Shown: one piece after another, positions 41,318 to 49,670 of the stretch
Position numbering within the stretch: position 1 is the first letter of the stretch
Layout: each line of letters begins with the position of its first letter
Assembly (NCBI RefSeq): GCF_049445795.1
Contig: NZ_JBMSDT010000011.1
Location: forward strand, 62,001-126,000
Direction: 5' to 3'
DNA from: Larkinella sp049445795
GTDB taxonomy: Bacteria > Bacteroidota > Bacteroidia > Cytophagales > Spirosomataceae
Length of the DNA stretch: 64,000 nt
Notes under the pieces: model-generated
Told to the model about the DNA's origin: nothing
Databases searched by the model: none
The model's input: only the letters and a program-made list of their open reading frames with translations
Position numbers and translations under genes: made by a program

Positions 41318-43675
41318 CTAATTCAGAATTTCTTCGTCTTCCGGATTCACAACCTTGGGCGGAATGTAGCGTTGGCTGGAGTCGATGGCGTAACCGCCCC
41401 CGCAGTCGAGCGCCAAATTAAAACCGTCTGGCTTTCGGAAAGGCCCTTTCGGGAACGCCCGTTTCAGCGTCGGATCGGCATAGACTTTCTGCATGTACAT
41501 GCCCCAGGCCGGCATGGCAATGCGGGCACCTTGTCCAAACGCCATATCCCGGAAGTGAATCGTCCGGTCGTCGCCACCGACCCACAACCCCGATACTAGA
41601 CTTTGGGTTATGCCCATGAACCAGCCGTCGGAATAGCTGGAGGTAGTTCCGGTTTTGGCCGCAATTTCGTTACCCCCTTCCAGCAGTTTGTACTGGGTCC
41701 GAAGCCGTTGAGACGTACCATCGGCATCTTCGACGGCCCCACGCATCAGGTACAGCATCTGGTAAGCCGTGTTGGCGTTGATGACGAGCTTATTTTCGGC
41801 AAAAAAGCTTTTCAACAGGTTGCCATTTTTATCCCGAATGTCCAGAACCGTCAGCGGTTTAACCCGGTAGCCGCCGTTGGCAAAGGTGCAATAGGCTGCC
41901 ACCATTTCGTAAACCGAGACATCGCTGGTGCCCAGACACAAGGTCGGGTTCTCCTGCAACTCACTCTCGATACCCAGCTTATGGGCGTACTCGATTACCG
42001 AGGCCGCTTTTGCCTGCTTGATGAGGTGAGCGCTCACCGAGTTGATGGAGCGGCCCAGCGCCTGCCGGAGCGATAAGGGCTGGTAACTCCACTTGCCGTT
42101 CGAATTGTTGGGCACCCAGGCTCTTGGGCCGTTGTGATCCTCATACGGTTCAAAACGAACCGGCTGGTCGGTCACGCGGTCGCAGGGCGTCAGGAAGTTT
42201 TTGTCGATGGCGGCCAGGTACAGGAACGGTTTGAACGTCGACCCCGGTTGGCGTTTGCCCTGCTTGACGTGGTCGAACTTCATGTATTTGAAGTTAATGC
42301 CACCGACCCAGGCTTTGACGTGCCCGTTCCGGGGGTCCATCGACATAAACCCGACGTTCAAAAACCGTTTGTAATACCGGATCGAGTCGAGCGGGCTCAT
42401 GACGGTATCTTTCTCATTCCGCCGACCACCATACGTAAACACTTTCATCTTCACGGGCTTACGCATTTCTCGCCAGATGGCCTGCTCATCGTCGCCGTAT
42501 TCCTGCTTGAGCGAAATATAGCGGGGAGTTCGCCGGGCGGCCGTTTCGATGTAGCCCGGCATTTCGCGCCATTGCTTGTTTTTATCCTTGTAGACCCAAG
42601 GGTTCCGGCCGCGCCAGTGTTCATAGAACTTCCGCTGTTGTTCCCGCATGTGTTCGTACACCGCTTCTTCGGCGTAACGCTGAAGCCGGGAATCAAGGGT
42701 TGTCCGGATTTTCAAACCGCTGGTTTCCAGGTCCAGTTCCTCGTCCGGATGGGCTTCATTGTACTCATCGAGCCACTTCCGGATTTCGGTTTTGATGACG
42801 GAGCGGAAGTAAGCTGCCGGACCGGTGTTCTGGTTCTCGATGTTAAAATCCAGCTTGATGGGTTTCTGTTTGTAAACCGCAAACTGATCATCGTTCAGAA
42901 AACCGTATTTCCGCATTTGGGACAGCACGACATTCCGGCGGACCTGCGAGCGTTCTTCGTACAGCCGGGGGTTAAACCGCGACGGGTTCTGCAACATCCC
43001 GACCAGCAAAGCCGCTTCTTCGACGTTCAGTTGCCAGGGTTCTTTGTTGAAATAGGTTTTGGCGGCTGTTTTAATCCCAAAGGTGTTGTTCCCGAACGAA
43101 ACCGTATTCAGGTACATCATCATGATTTCCTGCTTGGTGTAATTGCGTTCGAGCCGCACCGCCAGTATCCATTCCTTGGTTTTGTCGATGATGACGCGGA
43201 CGTAGGGAATTTTGCCCAACACACCCCGGAACTTTTCGGTCCGGGTTTCGAAGAGGTTTTTAGCCACCTGCTGCGTCAGCGTACTGCCCCCTCCCGAACT
43301 GCTTCGGCCCGTCAGCACCCCGCTGATGGCCCGGAACATACTGCGGGCGTCAATCCCGGAATGTTTGACAAACCGCGCATCTTCCGTAGCTAACAGAGCT
43401 GAAATAACGTTCGGAGACACCTGGGAGATTTCGATTGGCGTACGGTTTTCGAGGTAATATTTACTCAGCAGTACTCCATCCTCGGAATAGATTTCAGAAG
43501 CCTGGTAGCTCTGCGGGTTCTCAAGTGCTTTCAGGCTGGGCATACCGCCAAACAACCACAAAAAGTTGAAACTTACCGCTACTATATACAGAATCAATAG
43601 GAGAATCCCACCTAAGGTCAATTTCCAGAGTCTTGCAATCAGGCGTCGGTACAAACCCGGTTGTAACTCGAACAT
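41318..43675 (-). CDS. class A penicillin-binding protein (PBP1A-type)
   Basis: A 785-residue bifunctional peptidoglycan synthase: one membrane anchor (about 20-44), a GT51 glycosyltransferase domain (ATEDARFVKHSGID, GGSTLTQQVAKNLF, RLERNYTKQEIMMMYLN, FGIKTAAKTYF) and a transpeptidase domain with the serine motif GSTFKPF, SINS and AAKTGTTSSYSDGWF. ATG 43675 is taken; a TTG nine codons upstream is not needed. A -7 box lies 50 bases upstream in the gap behind porW/sprE. Confidence 0.95.
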   Translation of the reverse strand: MFELQPGLYRRLIARLWKLTLGGILLLILYIVAVSFNFLWLFGGMPSLKALENPQSYQASEIYSEDGVLLSKYYLENRTPIEISQVSPNVISALLATEDARFVKHSGIDARSMFRAISGVLTGRSSSGGGSTLTQQVAKNLFETRTEKFRGVLGKIPYVRVIIDKTKEWILAVRLERNYTKQEIMMMYLNTVSFGNNTFGIKTAAKTYFNKEPWQLNVEEAALLVGMLQNPSRFNPRLYEERSQVRRNVVLSQMRKYGFLNDDQFAVYKQKPIKLDFNIENQNTGPAAYFRSVIKTEIRKWLDEYNEAHPDEELDLETSGLKIRTTLDSRLQRYAEEAVYEHMREQQRKFYEHWRGRNPWVYKDKNKQWREMPGYIETAARRTPRYISLKQEYGDDEQAIWREMRKPVKMKVFTYGGRRNEKDTVMSPLDSIRYYKRFLNVGFMSMDPRNGHVKAWVGGINFKYMKFDHVKQGKRQPGSTFKPFLYLAAIDKNFLTPCDRVTDQPVRFEPYEDHNGPRAWVPNNSNGKWSYQPLSLRQALGRSINSVSAHLIKQAKAASVIEYAHKLGIESELQENPTLCLGTSDVSVYEMVAAYCTFANGGYRVKPLTVLDIRDKNGNLLKSFFAENKLVINANTAYQMLYLMRGAVEDADGTSQRLRTQYKLLEGGNEIAAKTGTTSSYSDGWFMGITQSLVSGLWVGGDDRTIHFRDMAFGQGARIAMPAWGMYMQKVYADPTLKRAFPKGPFRKPDGFNLALDCGGGYAIDSSQRYIPPKVVNPEDEEILN

Positions 43676-43725
43676 AGAAGAATTAGTGATTAAATCGTGC
43701 AATTAGTTAACGCTTACGCATTAGC

Positions 43726-43733
43726 CAAAAGTA
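43726..43733 (-). promoter_or_regulatory. Bacteroidota -7 box for the PBP1A-type gene
   Basis: Minus strand TACTTTTG, an exact TAnnTTTG match, between the porW/sprE stop and the PBP start. Confidence 0.5.
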
Positions 43734-43752
43734 CACAATTTAAACGAAAACG

Positions 43753-45960
43753 CTACTTCCGTTTGGCGGTCGGCTGTTCGGCGGCCACCTGCATCTCTTT
43801 GACCCGGGGCAGGAGGGAACTGGTCGGATAATCACGAATAAACTCAATCAGCGCCTGGCGGTAAGGTTCGACACCACGGACTTTCCCAATCAGCATAACC
43901 CGCAGCAAGGCCATCTTGTCTTCGAGTACGCTGCCGGTCAGGGTGGTCAGAGCGGTTTCGGCCCGGCTGAGGGCTTCGGTGAAATTATTGGCTTTGTAGA
44001 GTTCGTAAATACCGGCATAAATCCGCTGGGCTTCATTTTCTCCCGTAGAAGTTTGCGGACCGTTTGGACCGGTTTTCCCGATCTGGCGGGCAAAGGAAGA
44101 CGAGGGGAATTCGGCCAGCAGTTTGTCTTTCCAGGTCGAGGGACGATTTAGCTGATCGTTCGAAACCATCAACAGGTAATAGACTTCCGGTTTATAACTA
44201 GTGTTTGGAAACCGGGTCAGGAGGGTTTCAAACGTCGGAATAGCCTTGTCGGGCTGGTTGAACTGGAATTTGTACAGTTTGCCGAGTTGATAGTAAGCCG
44301 TTTCCAGCCGCTGGTTCGATTGCTGAAGGGCCTCCGGACTGAGCGGAATGGTTGCGTACAGGGCGTCTTTCTGGGCTTTTCGCTCGGCCTCCGAAACCGT
44401 CAGGACGATTTCGCCATTCGTGCCGTTGGTGGGTGTGCCACTTTGGGGCGACGCATCCGTCTGGACCAACTGAGCCGCTGATTCTTTCTGGCTTCGGCGC
44501 CAGTTGTCTTCCAGCGGCCGGTTGCCCCAGCGCTGCGTAAATTCGGCCCGTCCCTGCGTTACGATAAGCGGATTGTACAACACCCACCGCTGATCGGCCG
44601 GAATGTCGGAGGTGCTGGCGGGGCGGTTGGCCGTCTGAGCGGCCAGCGCCTGGGCTTTGGCCATCAACTCCTGTTCCTGTTTCAGTTTCCGGTCGATGGC
44701 GTCATTCAGATGTCGGTCGAGCGCAGCGGGGTTCAATTGAGCCAGCTTTTGCAGACTGTCCTCGGTTCGGATGGTCCGCTGGCTTTCCACAAACTCGTCC
44801 AGATAAACCTTGCGGTTCATCAGTGCCTTGTAATCCGCCGACTGTTCCGGCAACAGGGCCAGTGCGCTGTCGTAATAGGCTTTGGCGGACGGGAAATCCT
44901 GCATTTTTTCGAAATACAGTTTTCCCATCTCCATGTACGTATAAGGAATCTGTGTGGTGTTGGCCGTCGTTTCCTGAATGGACTTTTTCCAGTATTCGAT
45001 GGCCTTGGGATACCGCTCGTTCCGCGCTTCGAGCAGGCCCATCGTGTAGTAAATCTTATCTTTCAGATCAGTATTCTTGCGATCGTTCAGCATCCGGCTA
45101 AACCGTTCGCTGCTGGTCCGCCCGCCCTGAATGGAATAGATAGTCGCATAAAAAGACTGCTCATAGGTCGGTCGGTTTTTCTGTACCTTCTGATAGTGGG
45201 CCAGCGCCTGGTCGGACTTGCCAAGCAAGTCGTACATCTGCCCGGCGATGAGGTGCAAGCGGGCTGTTGTTTCGCCTTTTTTCAAAAAGGGAAACGTAGC
45301 GTCCAGTAAAGCCGCCGAAATGGCGTATTCCTGCCGTTTCTGGTGCAGGTACGCTTTGGTCAGGTAATAATCGCGGGTGTTGGCTTTGTTGAGGGGCTGG
45401 GCGCGCAGGTATTCGGCGACCCCCAGTCCATTCGTGTAATCACCGGTTTCGATATACGTCCGCATCAGGCCGATCAACGCTTCATGCTTTTCATCTTCGC
45501 CTTCGCCTTTCGTGTTGACGTATTTGAATACCTCCATTGCATTGCCGTAATCCTGGCGGTACAGTCGCGCCGTACCCAGCAACAGATAACTGTTGTCGAG
45601 CCATTTACTATTCTGGTGTCGTTCGGCTACCAGCGATGCTTTCTTGATGGCATCGTCGAGCTGTGCCCGAACAGGTTCTAATTTTGTGGAGTCGAGCGGC
45701 AACAGAATAGGCAGCGGCTGGTTATAATTTTCCTGGTAGGTTTTGAGCCGGTACCGTTCGACTTCCCGGATGCGGTCGCGGGCGATCAGGTAAGCGTTGA
45801 AACGGGCGTTCAGGTTATGGTAAGCAACCGGTAATTTCTTCGTGCTGTACTGCGAACAGCCGCTCACCCAAACTGCAACGACTGCCCACACAAGAGCAAA
45901 CCAGCACAGATTTGGTAGGGGAGACGAGACAAAAGATCGGTTTAAAAACCTGCCTTGCAT
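43753..45960 (-). CDS. T9SS periplasmic lipoprotein PorW/SprE-like, TPR-rich
   Basis: A 735-residue protein: lipoprotein leader (lipobox VSGC at about 33-36), then KLPVAYHNLNARFNAYLIARDRIREVERY, a segment characteristic of PorW/SprE, and many TPR-like helical pairs to the C-terminus (e.g. YQLGKLYKFQFNQPDKAIPTFETLLTRFPNTSYKPEVYYLL). PorW/SprE is needed for T9SS assembly and gliding. It is not in the gld block but lies 5.7 kb from it, and it is divergent from the ATP synthase operon. A more general TPR lipoprotein cannot be excluded. Confidence 0.78.
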   Translation of the reverse strand: MQGRFLNRSFVSSPLPNLCWFALVWAVVAVWVSGCSQYSTKKLPVAYHNLNARFNAYLIARDRIREVERYRLKTYQENYNQPLPILLPLDSTKLEPVRAQLDDAIKKASLVAERHQNSKWLDNSYLLLGTARLYRQDYGNAMEVFKYVNTKGEGEDEKHEALIGLMRTYIETGDYTNGLGVAEYLRAQPLNKANTRDYYLTKAYLHQKRQEYAISAALLDATFPFLKKGETTARLHLIAGQMYDLLGKSDQALAHYQKVQKNRPTYEQSFYATIYSIQGGRTSSERFSRMLNDRKNTDLKDKIYYTMGLLEARNERYPKAIEYWKKSIQETTANTTQIPYTYMEMGKLYFEKMQDFPSAKAYYDSALALLPEQSADYKALMNRKVYLDEFVESQRTIRTEDSLQKLAQLNPAALDRHLNDAIDRKLKQEQELMAKAQALAAQTANRPASTSDIPADQRWVLYNPLIVTQGRAEFTQRWGNRPLEDNWRRSQKESAAQLVQTDASPQSGTPTNGTNGEIVLTVSEAERKAQKDALYATIPLSPEALQQSNQRLETAYYQLGKLYKFQFNQPDKAIPTFETLLTRFPNTSYKPEVYYLLMVSNDQLNRPSTWKDKLLAEFPSSSFARQIGKTGPNGPQTSTGENEAQRIYAGIYELYKANNFTEALSRAETALTTLTGSVLEDKMALLRVMLIGKVRGVEPYRQALIEFIRDYPTSSLLPRVKEMQVAAEQPTAKRK

Positions 45961-45977
45961 GGAAAATAGTCGGATGC

Positions 45978-46008
45978 TTGGTAACCGGCCGAAGGCTTTC
46001 TACCTTCG
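45978..46008 (+). promoter_or_regulatory. candidate promoter of the ATP synthase operon
   Basis: TTG (45978-45980), a 20-base spacer, then TACCTTCG, a 7-of-8 match to TAnnTTTG, about 110 bases before atpZ. Divergent from porW/sprE. Confidence 0.45.
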
Positions 46009-46073
46009 CAGATCAATACGTATTTAGTAACGTCGTTCGGGCAAAAACCGTATCGAAAAGCGTGCCACTCAGA

Positions 46074-46081
46074 CAAAAATA
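46074..46081 (-). promoter_or_regulatory. possible -7 box for porW/sprE
   Basis: Minus strand TATTTTTG in the divergent gap, 114 bases before the porW/sprE start. No -33 box is evident. Confidence 0.35.
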
Positions 46082-46116
46082 CAAAAATCCTCACACCTAC
46101 ATAAGACCTTTGTCGC

Positions 46117-46371
46117 ATGGAACCCGATAAAACCCCTTCTGACAGCCCGAACGATCCGCTCCGGAAAGCCACCCGTCGGACCAACTCGTTTGTGCAATAC
46201 TCGGCCATCGGCTTTCAGATGCTGGCCACCATTGGCCTGGGGGTCTGGGGCGGGATCAAACTGGACGAGTGGCAGGGCAATCAGAAGCCCATCTGGACGC
46301 TGGTACTTTCCCTGTTCGCCATTGGGTCTTCGCTTTACCTCTTTATTCGTAGTTTACCCAAACAACCGTAG
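46117..46371 (+). CDS. atpZ: AtpZ/AtpI-family protein
   Basis: An 84-residue protein with a polar start and two membrane helices: SFVQYSAIGFQMLATIGLGVWGGIKLDEWQGNQKPIWTLVLSLFAIGSSLYLF. This is the AtpZ/AtpI signature (first helix with GFQM and GxxxGxxLD). Such proteins open F-type ATP synthase operons and help c-ring assembly or Mg2+ supply. One base separates its stop from the next start. Confidence 0.85.
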   Translation: MEPDKTPSDSPNDPLRKATRRTNSFVQYSAIGFQMLATIGLGVWGGIKLDEWQGNQKPIWTLVLSLFAIGSSLYLFIRSLPKQP

Positions 46372-46372
46372 T

Positions 46373-46735
46373 ATGCTTCCCAGCCTGGGGTTTACTGCCT
46401 TCCTGGCAATTGTATTTTTTATAGCCGAACAGCTTGGGGCCACGGGCTGGCTTCATCCGTATTGGAAATACATGCTGATTTTTTTTCTTAGCATTTCGTT
46501 TCTAATTCACCGACTCATGGGAATTGGTTTTCAGAATAATCGCGAAAAATTCGTGCCTTTTTACATGGCTACCATCGTGGCCCGGTTGATTCTGGCGCTG
46601 GTCTTTGTCGGGGTCTTTTTGTGGCAGGGTGTCAGCGCCGTCAAGGTCTTCATTCTCGACTTTCTTGCATTATATATATTTTATACAGCCTTTGAAATCT
46701 ACATTTTGAGTCGTAACTTGCGACGCGGTTTGTGA
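46373..46735 (+). CDS. small membrane protein in the ATP synthase operon
   Basis: A 120-residue protein with four hydrophobic segments (about 5-20, 30-46, 64-85, 90-112). It begins one base after atpZ and ends 19 bases before atpB, the place where an AtpI-like protein often sits, and its layout (four helices) fits that role. No diagnostic motif is seen. ATG 46373 was chosen because the longer frame lies in the atpZ coding region. Confidence 0.75.
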   Translation: MLPSLGFTAFLAIVFFIAEQLGATGWLHPYWKYMLIFFLSISFLIHRLMGIGFQNNREKFVPFYMATIVARLILALVFVGVFLWQGVSAVKVFILDFLALYIFYTAFEIYILSRNLRRGL

Positions 46736-46754
46736 TACATACCATTTACTTCAT

Positions 46755-47849
46755 ATGTTTCGTCTCCTGATTCGTAACGGTTTTTTAAGTATTGTCCTGT
46801 TTCTGAGCACCTTGGTCGCCGTCAATGCGCAACACGATGATCACAGCGAACACGGTGCCGCCGAAGGGGAAAAGAAATTCAATGTGGGTGATATGATTAT
46901 GCACCACATTAAAGATGACCACGGCTGGGAATTTGCACACGGTTTGACGCTGCCCTTGCCGGTCATTCTGTACACGCAGGATCGGGGTCTGGAAGTGTTC
47001 TCTTCCTCGCATTTTGCCCACGAAACGCATTACAACGGATACGTTAAAGAACACAACAAAATCTACCGCGCCGGAGCCAACGGCGAACCCGACAAATCGT
47101 TCAAAGTATACGATTTCTCGATCACCAAGAACGTGGCTTCGCTGTTGCTGAGTGCAGTTTTGCTGATTGTGGTCTTTTTCTCGGTCCGGAATGGCTACGA
47201 AAAGAACAAAGGCAAGGCGCCCAAAGGCTTGCAGTCGTTTTTGGAACCGATCATTCTGTTCGTTCGCGACGAGATCGCCAAACCGAACATCGGCCCGAAA
47301 TACTACAAGTATCTGCCGTTCCTGCTGACGCTGTTTTTCTTTATTCTGTTCAATAACCTGCTCGGTCTGTTGCCGGGTGGGGCCAACCTGACCGGGAACA
47401 TCGCCATTACGATGACGCTGGCCGTGATTACCTTCCTGATCGTCAACCTGAGTGGTAACAAACACTACTGGGCGCACTTGTTCAAACCGACGGGCGTACC
47501 GGTGGCCCTGCTGCCGATCATGATTCCGGTCGAGATCGTGGGCGTGTTCATGAAACCGTTCTCGCTCATGGTCCGGTTGTTTGCCAACATCACGGCGGGT
47601 CACATCATCATTCTGAGCTTGCTGGGGCTCATTTTTATCGCCAATGACCTGGGCGGCTCGGGCATGGGCTGGGGGGTTAGCCCGTTGATCGTCGTGTTCT
47701 CGCTGTTCATGAACCTGATCGAGTTGCTGGTCGCATTCCTGCAAGCCTTCATCTTCACGCTGCTTTCGTCGATGTACATCGGCAGCGCCATCGAAGATCA
47801 CCACGAAGCCGATCACGGCGTTGGGTACGAAGGTCCGGAAGCACATTGA
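46755..47849 (+). CDS. atpB: F-type ATP synthase subunit a
   Basis: A 364-residue membrane subunit of Fo. A signal-like N-terminus (ending VNAQ) and a His-rich periplasmic extension (HDDHSEHGAAEGE) of about 120 residues precede the a-subunit helices, as is usual in Bacteroidota. The proton-path arginine lies in SLMVRLFANITAGHIII and the polar partners in LFMNLIELLVAFLQAFIFTLLSSMYI. Confidence 0.96.
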   Translation: MFRLLIRNGFLSIVLFLSTLVAVNAQHDDHSEHGAAEGEKKFNVGDMIMHHIKDDHGWEFAHGLTLPLPVILYTQDRGLEVFSSSHFAHETHYNGYVKEHNKIYRAGANGEPDKSFKVYDFSITKNVASLLLSAVLLIVVFFSVRNGYEKNKGKAPKGLQSFLEPIILFVRDEIAKPNIGPKYYKYLPFLLTLFFFILFNNLLGLLPGGANLTGNIAITMTLAVITFLIVNLSGNKHYWAHLFKPTGVPVALLPIMIPVEIVGVFMKPFSLMVRLFANITAGHIIILSLLGLIFIANDLGGSGMGWGVSPLIVVFSLFMNLIELLVAFLQAFIFTLLSSMYIGSAIEDHHEADHGVGYEGPEAH

Positions 47850-47853
47850 GGGA

Positions 47854-47929
47854 GTTTATGTTTATGGTTTATAATTTAAAGTCTATAGTTCTGTTACAAC
47901 GATAAACTTTAAACCATAAATCATAAACC
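47854..47929. repeat. AT-rich inverted repeat between atpB and atpE
   Basis: Imperfect arms (GTTTATGTTTATGGTTTATAA and TTTAAACCATAAATCATAAAC) about 12 bases apart, directly after the atpB stop. Confidence 0.75.
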
Positions 47930-47984
47930 GATTAACCACTTTTCGTTTGCATTTTTTTGTTTCACCATAAATCAATTCTCGAGC

Positions 47985-48242
47985 ATGTTTGCAATGTTGC
48001 TCTCTATTCTTTTGGAAGCTACGGGTAGCTTCGCAGTAATGGGTGCCGCCATCGGCGCAGGTCTGGCCGCTATCGGGGCTGGTCTGGGTATCGGCCGGAT
48101 CGGTGGTTCAGCGATGGAAGGGATCGCTCGTCAGCCAGAAGCGGCTGGTCGTATCCAGACTGCGATGTTGATCATCGCAGCGCTGATCGAAGCCGTGGCA
48201 CTGTTCGCGGCCGTTATCTGTCTGCTGATCTCCCTGGGCTAA
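47985..48242 (+). CDS. atpE: F-type ATP synthase subunit c
   Basis: An 85-residue two-helix proteolipid. Helix 1 carries the Gly/Ala pattern AAIGAGLAAIGAGLGIGRIG, the loop has ARQPEA, and helix 2 the ion-binding glutamate Glu69 in AALIEAVALF. The residue that in Na+-dependent c subunits is Gln in helix 1 appears to be Ala/Gly, so proton coupling is likely (inference). The large gaps on both sides suit the extra translation needed for c. Confidence 0.97.
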   Translation: MFAMLLSILLEATGSFAVMGAAIGAGLAAIGAGLGIGRIGGSAMEGIARQPEAAGRIQTAMLIIAALIEAVALFAAVICLLISLG

Positions 48243-48304
48243 TCCAGCACGGAATCCGAGTCGCCGATTGCAATAGGCGTTGGCATCCGACTCACCAAAA
48301 CCGG

Positions 48305-48350
48305 AAAAGATCCGTCGGTTTGGGCTAGCCAGCCGACGGATCTTTTCTAA
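48305..48350 (+). terminator. strong hairpin between atpE and atpF
   Basis: A 16-bp stem (AAAAGATCCGTCGGTT pairing with AGCCGACGGATCTTTT, one wobble) with a short loop, ending in a short T-run. It could attenuate transcription or protect the 3' end of atpE mRNA. Confidence 0.75.
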
Positions 48351-48398
48351 TCAATTGCTGAACTTATACGTTATTCTATATCCTAATTTCATACTTCC

Positions 48399-48893
48399 AT
48401 GGATCTGCTGATTCCTGACATTGGGTTATTGTTCTGGATGGTGGTCGTTTTCGGCCTGCTGTATTTCATCCTGCAAAAATTTGCCTGGAAACCGATTACC
48501 GAAAGCCTGAAAGAACGGGAAGATGATATCCAGAAAGCGCTGGATATGGCCGAAAAAACCCGGACGGAAATGGCCAAGTTGCAGGCTGACAACCAGAAAT
48601 TGCTGGCCGAAGCCCGCGCCGAGCGCGATGCCATTCTGCGGAGCGCCAAAGAAACCAGCGACCGCATCATCGCCGAAGCCCGTGACAAAGCTTCGGAAGA
48701 AGGCAAACACATCATTGAGAAAGCCCGCGAAGAACTGCAATCGGAACGCCAGGCCATGGTGGCTCAGGTAAAACGCGAAGTGATCGATTTGTCACTCGAT
48801 ATTGCCGAGAAAGTGCTGCGCAAAGAACTGAGCGACAAAAAATCGCAGGAAGAACTGGTCAAAAGCCTGGTCGCCGAATCACGATTGAATTGA
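48399..48893 (+). CDS. atpF: F-type ATP synthase subunit b
   Basis: A 164-residue protein: membrane helix at about residues 8-26 (LLFWMVVVFGLLYFILQKFAWKPI, the typical b-subunit end) followed by a long charged coiled coil (REDDIQKALDMAEKTRTEMAKLQADNQKLLAEARAER...). It forms the peripheral stalk with delta. Confidence 0.96.
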   Translation: MDLLIPDIGLLFWMVVVFGLLYFILQKFAWKPITESLKEREDDIQKALDMAEKTRTEMAKLQADNQKLLAEARAERDAILRSAKETSDRIIAEARDKASEEGKHIIEKAREELQSERQAMVAQVKREVIDLSLDIAEKVLRKELSDKKSQEELVKSLVAESRLN

Positions 48894-48963
48894 GTTAAAA
48901 ATTAAAAGTTAAAAGTTAAAAGTAGGCTGACGCCTGATATTTTTAATTTTTAACTTTTAACTC
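48892..48963. repeat. AT-rich inverted repeat between atpF and atpH
   Basis: Arms of GAGTTAAAAATTAAAAGTT-type and complement, slightly imperfect, around GGCTGACGCC. It starts at the atpF stop codon (tga at 48891-48893) and ends 12 bases before the atpH start. Confidence 0.8.
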
Positions 48964-48975
48964 TTAATTGTAAAA

Positions 48976-49512
48976 ATGGCAGAATCTACGGTTGCATTCC
49001 GATACGCGAAATCCCTGATCGACCTGGCGCAGGAGAAGCAGAAGGTCGAGGAGGTGTATAAAGACATGACGTTTTTCCAGCAGGTGACCCGGCAAAACCG
49101 GGATCTGATGCTGGCGCTGAAAAGCCCGATCCTGCGGCACGAGAAGAAACTGGCCGTGCTGCGGGCAGTTTTCGAAAGTCGGGTCGATCCGCTGTCGTTC
49201 TCGATTTTCAACATCATTACGAAGAAAAACCGGGAAGGCATCATGGATGTCATTGCCGACGAGTTTGTGCGGCAGTATAATGAGCTGAAAGGCATTCAGA
49301 AAGTGCAGGTGACCACGACCGTGCCGCTGACCGACGAGCTTCGGCAGGAAATCATCAGCCTGGTTTCGAAGCATACCGGTAAGCAGATCAAACTGGAAGA
49401 GAAGATCGACCCGAAACTGATTGGCGGCTACGTGCTTCGCATCGGCGACCGCCAGATTGACGCTTCGATCCGGAATCAACTGGCTGAATTGCGGTTGAGC
49501 TTTTTGAACTAA
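48976..49512 (+). CDS. atpH: F-type ATP synthase subunit delta
   Basis: A 178-residue stalk protein: helical N-terminal domain beginning VAFRYAKSLIDLAQEKQKVEEVYKDM and a C-terminal part with VTTTVPLTDELRQEI...KLEEKIDPKLIGGYVLRIGDRQIDASIRNQL. It links F1 alpha to the b dimer. Unlike in many genomes no atpA follows: a strong terminator closes the operon here. Confidence 0.96.
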   Translation: MAESTVAFRYAKSLIDLAQEKQKVEEVYKDMTFFQQVTRQNRDLMLALKSPILRHEKKLAVLRAVFESRVDPLSFSIFNIITKKNREGIMDVIADEFVRQYNELKGIQKVQVTTTVPLTDELRQEIISLVSKHTGKQIKLEEKIDPKLIGGYVLRIGDRQIDASIRNQLAELRLSFLN

Positions 49513-49534
49513 GCAAGCATACTTACTTCTTATC

Positions 49535-49574
49535 ACCGGTGATTTCTGTTGATGCAGAAATCACCGGTTTTTTG
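49535..49574 (+). terminator. rho-independent terminator after atpH
   Basis: A perfect 14-bp stem (ACCGGTGATTTCTG and CAGAAATCACCGGT) over a six-base loop, followed by a run of six T. Confidence 0.95.
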
Positions 49575-49592
49575 TATTATGCCGTTTTGGAT

Positions 49593-49625
49593 TTGATATT
49601 GTAACCATTGATTACCTAACTTTAT
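49593..49625 (+). promoter_or_regulatory. possible promoter for the mini-primase gene
   Basis: TTTG (49593-49596), a 21-base spacer and TAACTTTA, a 7-of-8 match to TAnnTTTG, 45 bases upstream of ATG 49671. Confidence 0.35.
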
Positions 49626-49670
49626 TTTTATCATCCTCAGTCTATTTTAGGTAAACTAACCGACTACCAG

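Noticed and set aside
42134..43393. Plus-strand open frame of 419 codons opposite the class A PBP
   Set aside because: Antisense shadow of a gene with all PBP motifs; no start signal and low-quality composition.
46785..47846. Minus-strand open frame of 353 codons opposite atpB
   Set aside because: Antisense shadow of a conserved ATP synthase gene.
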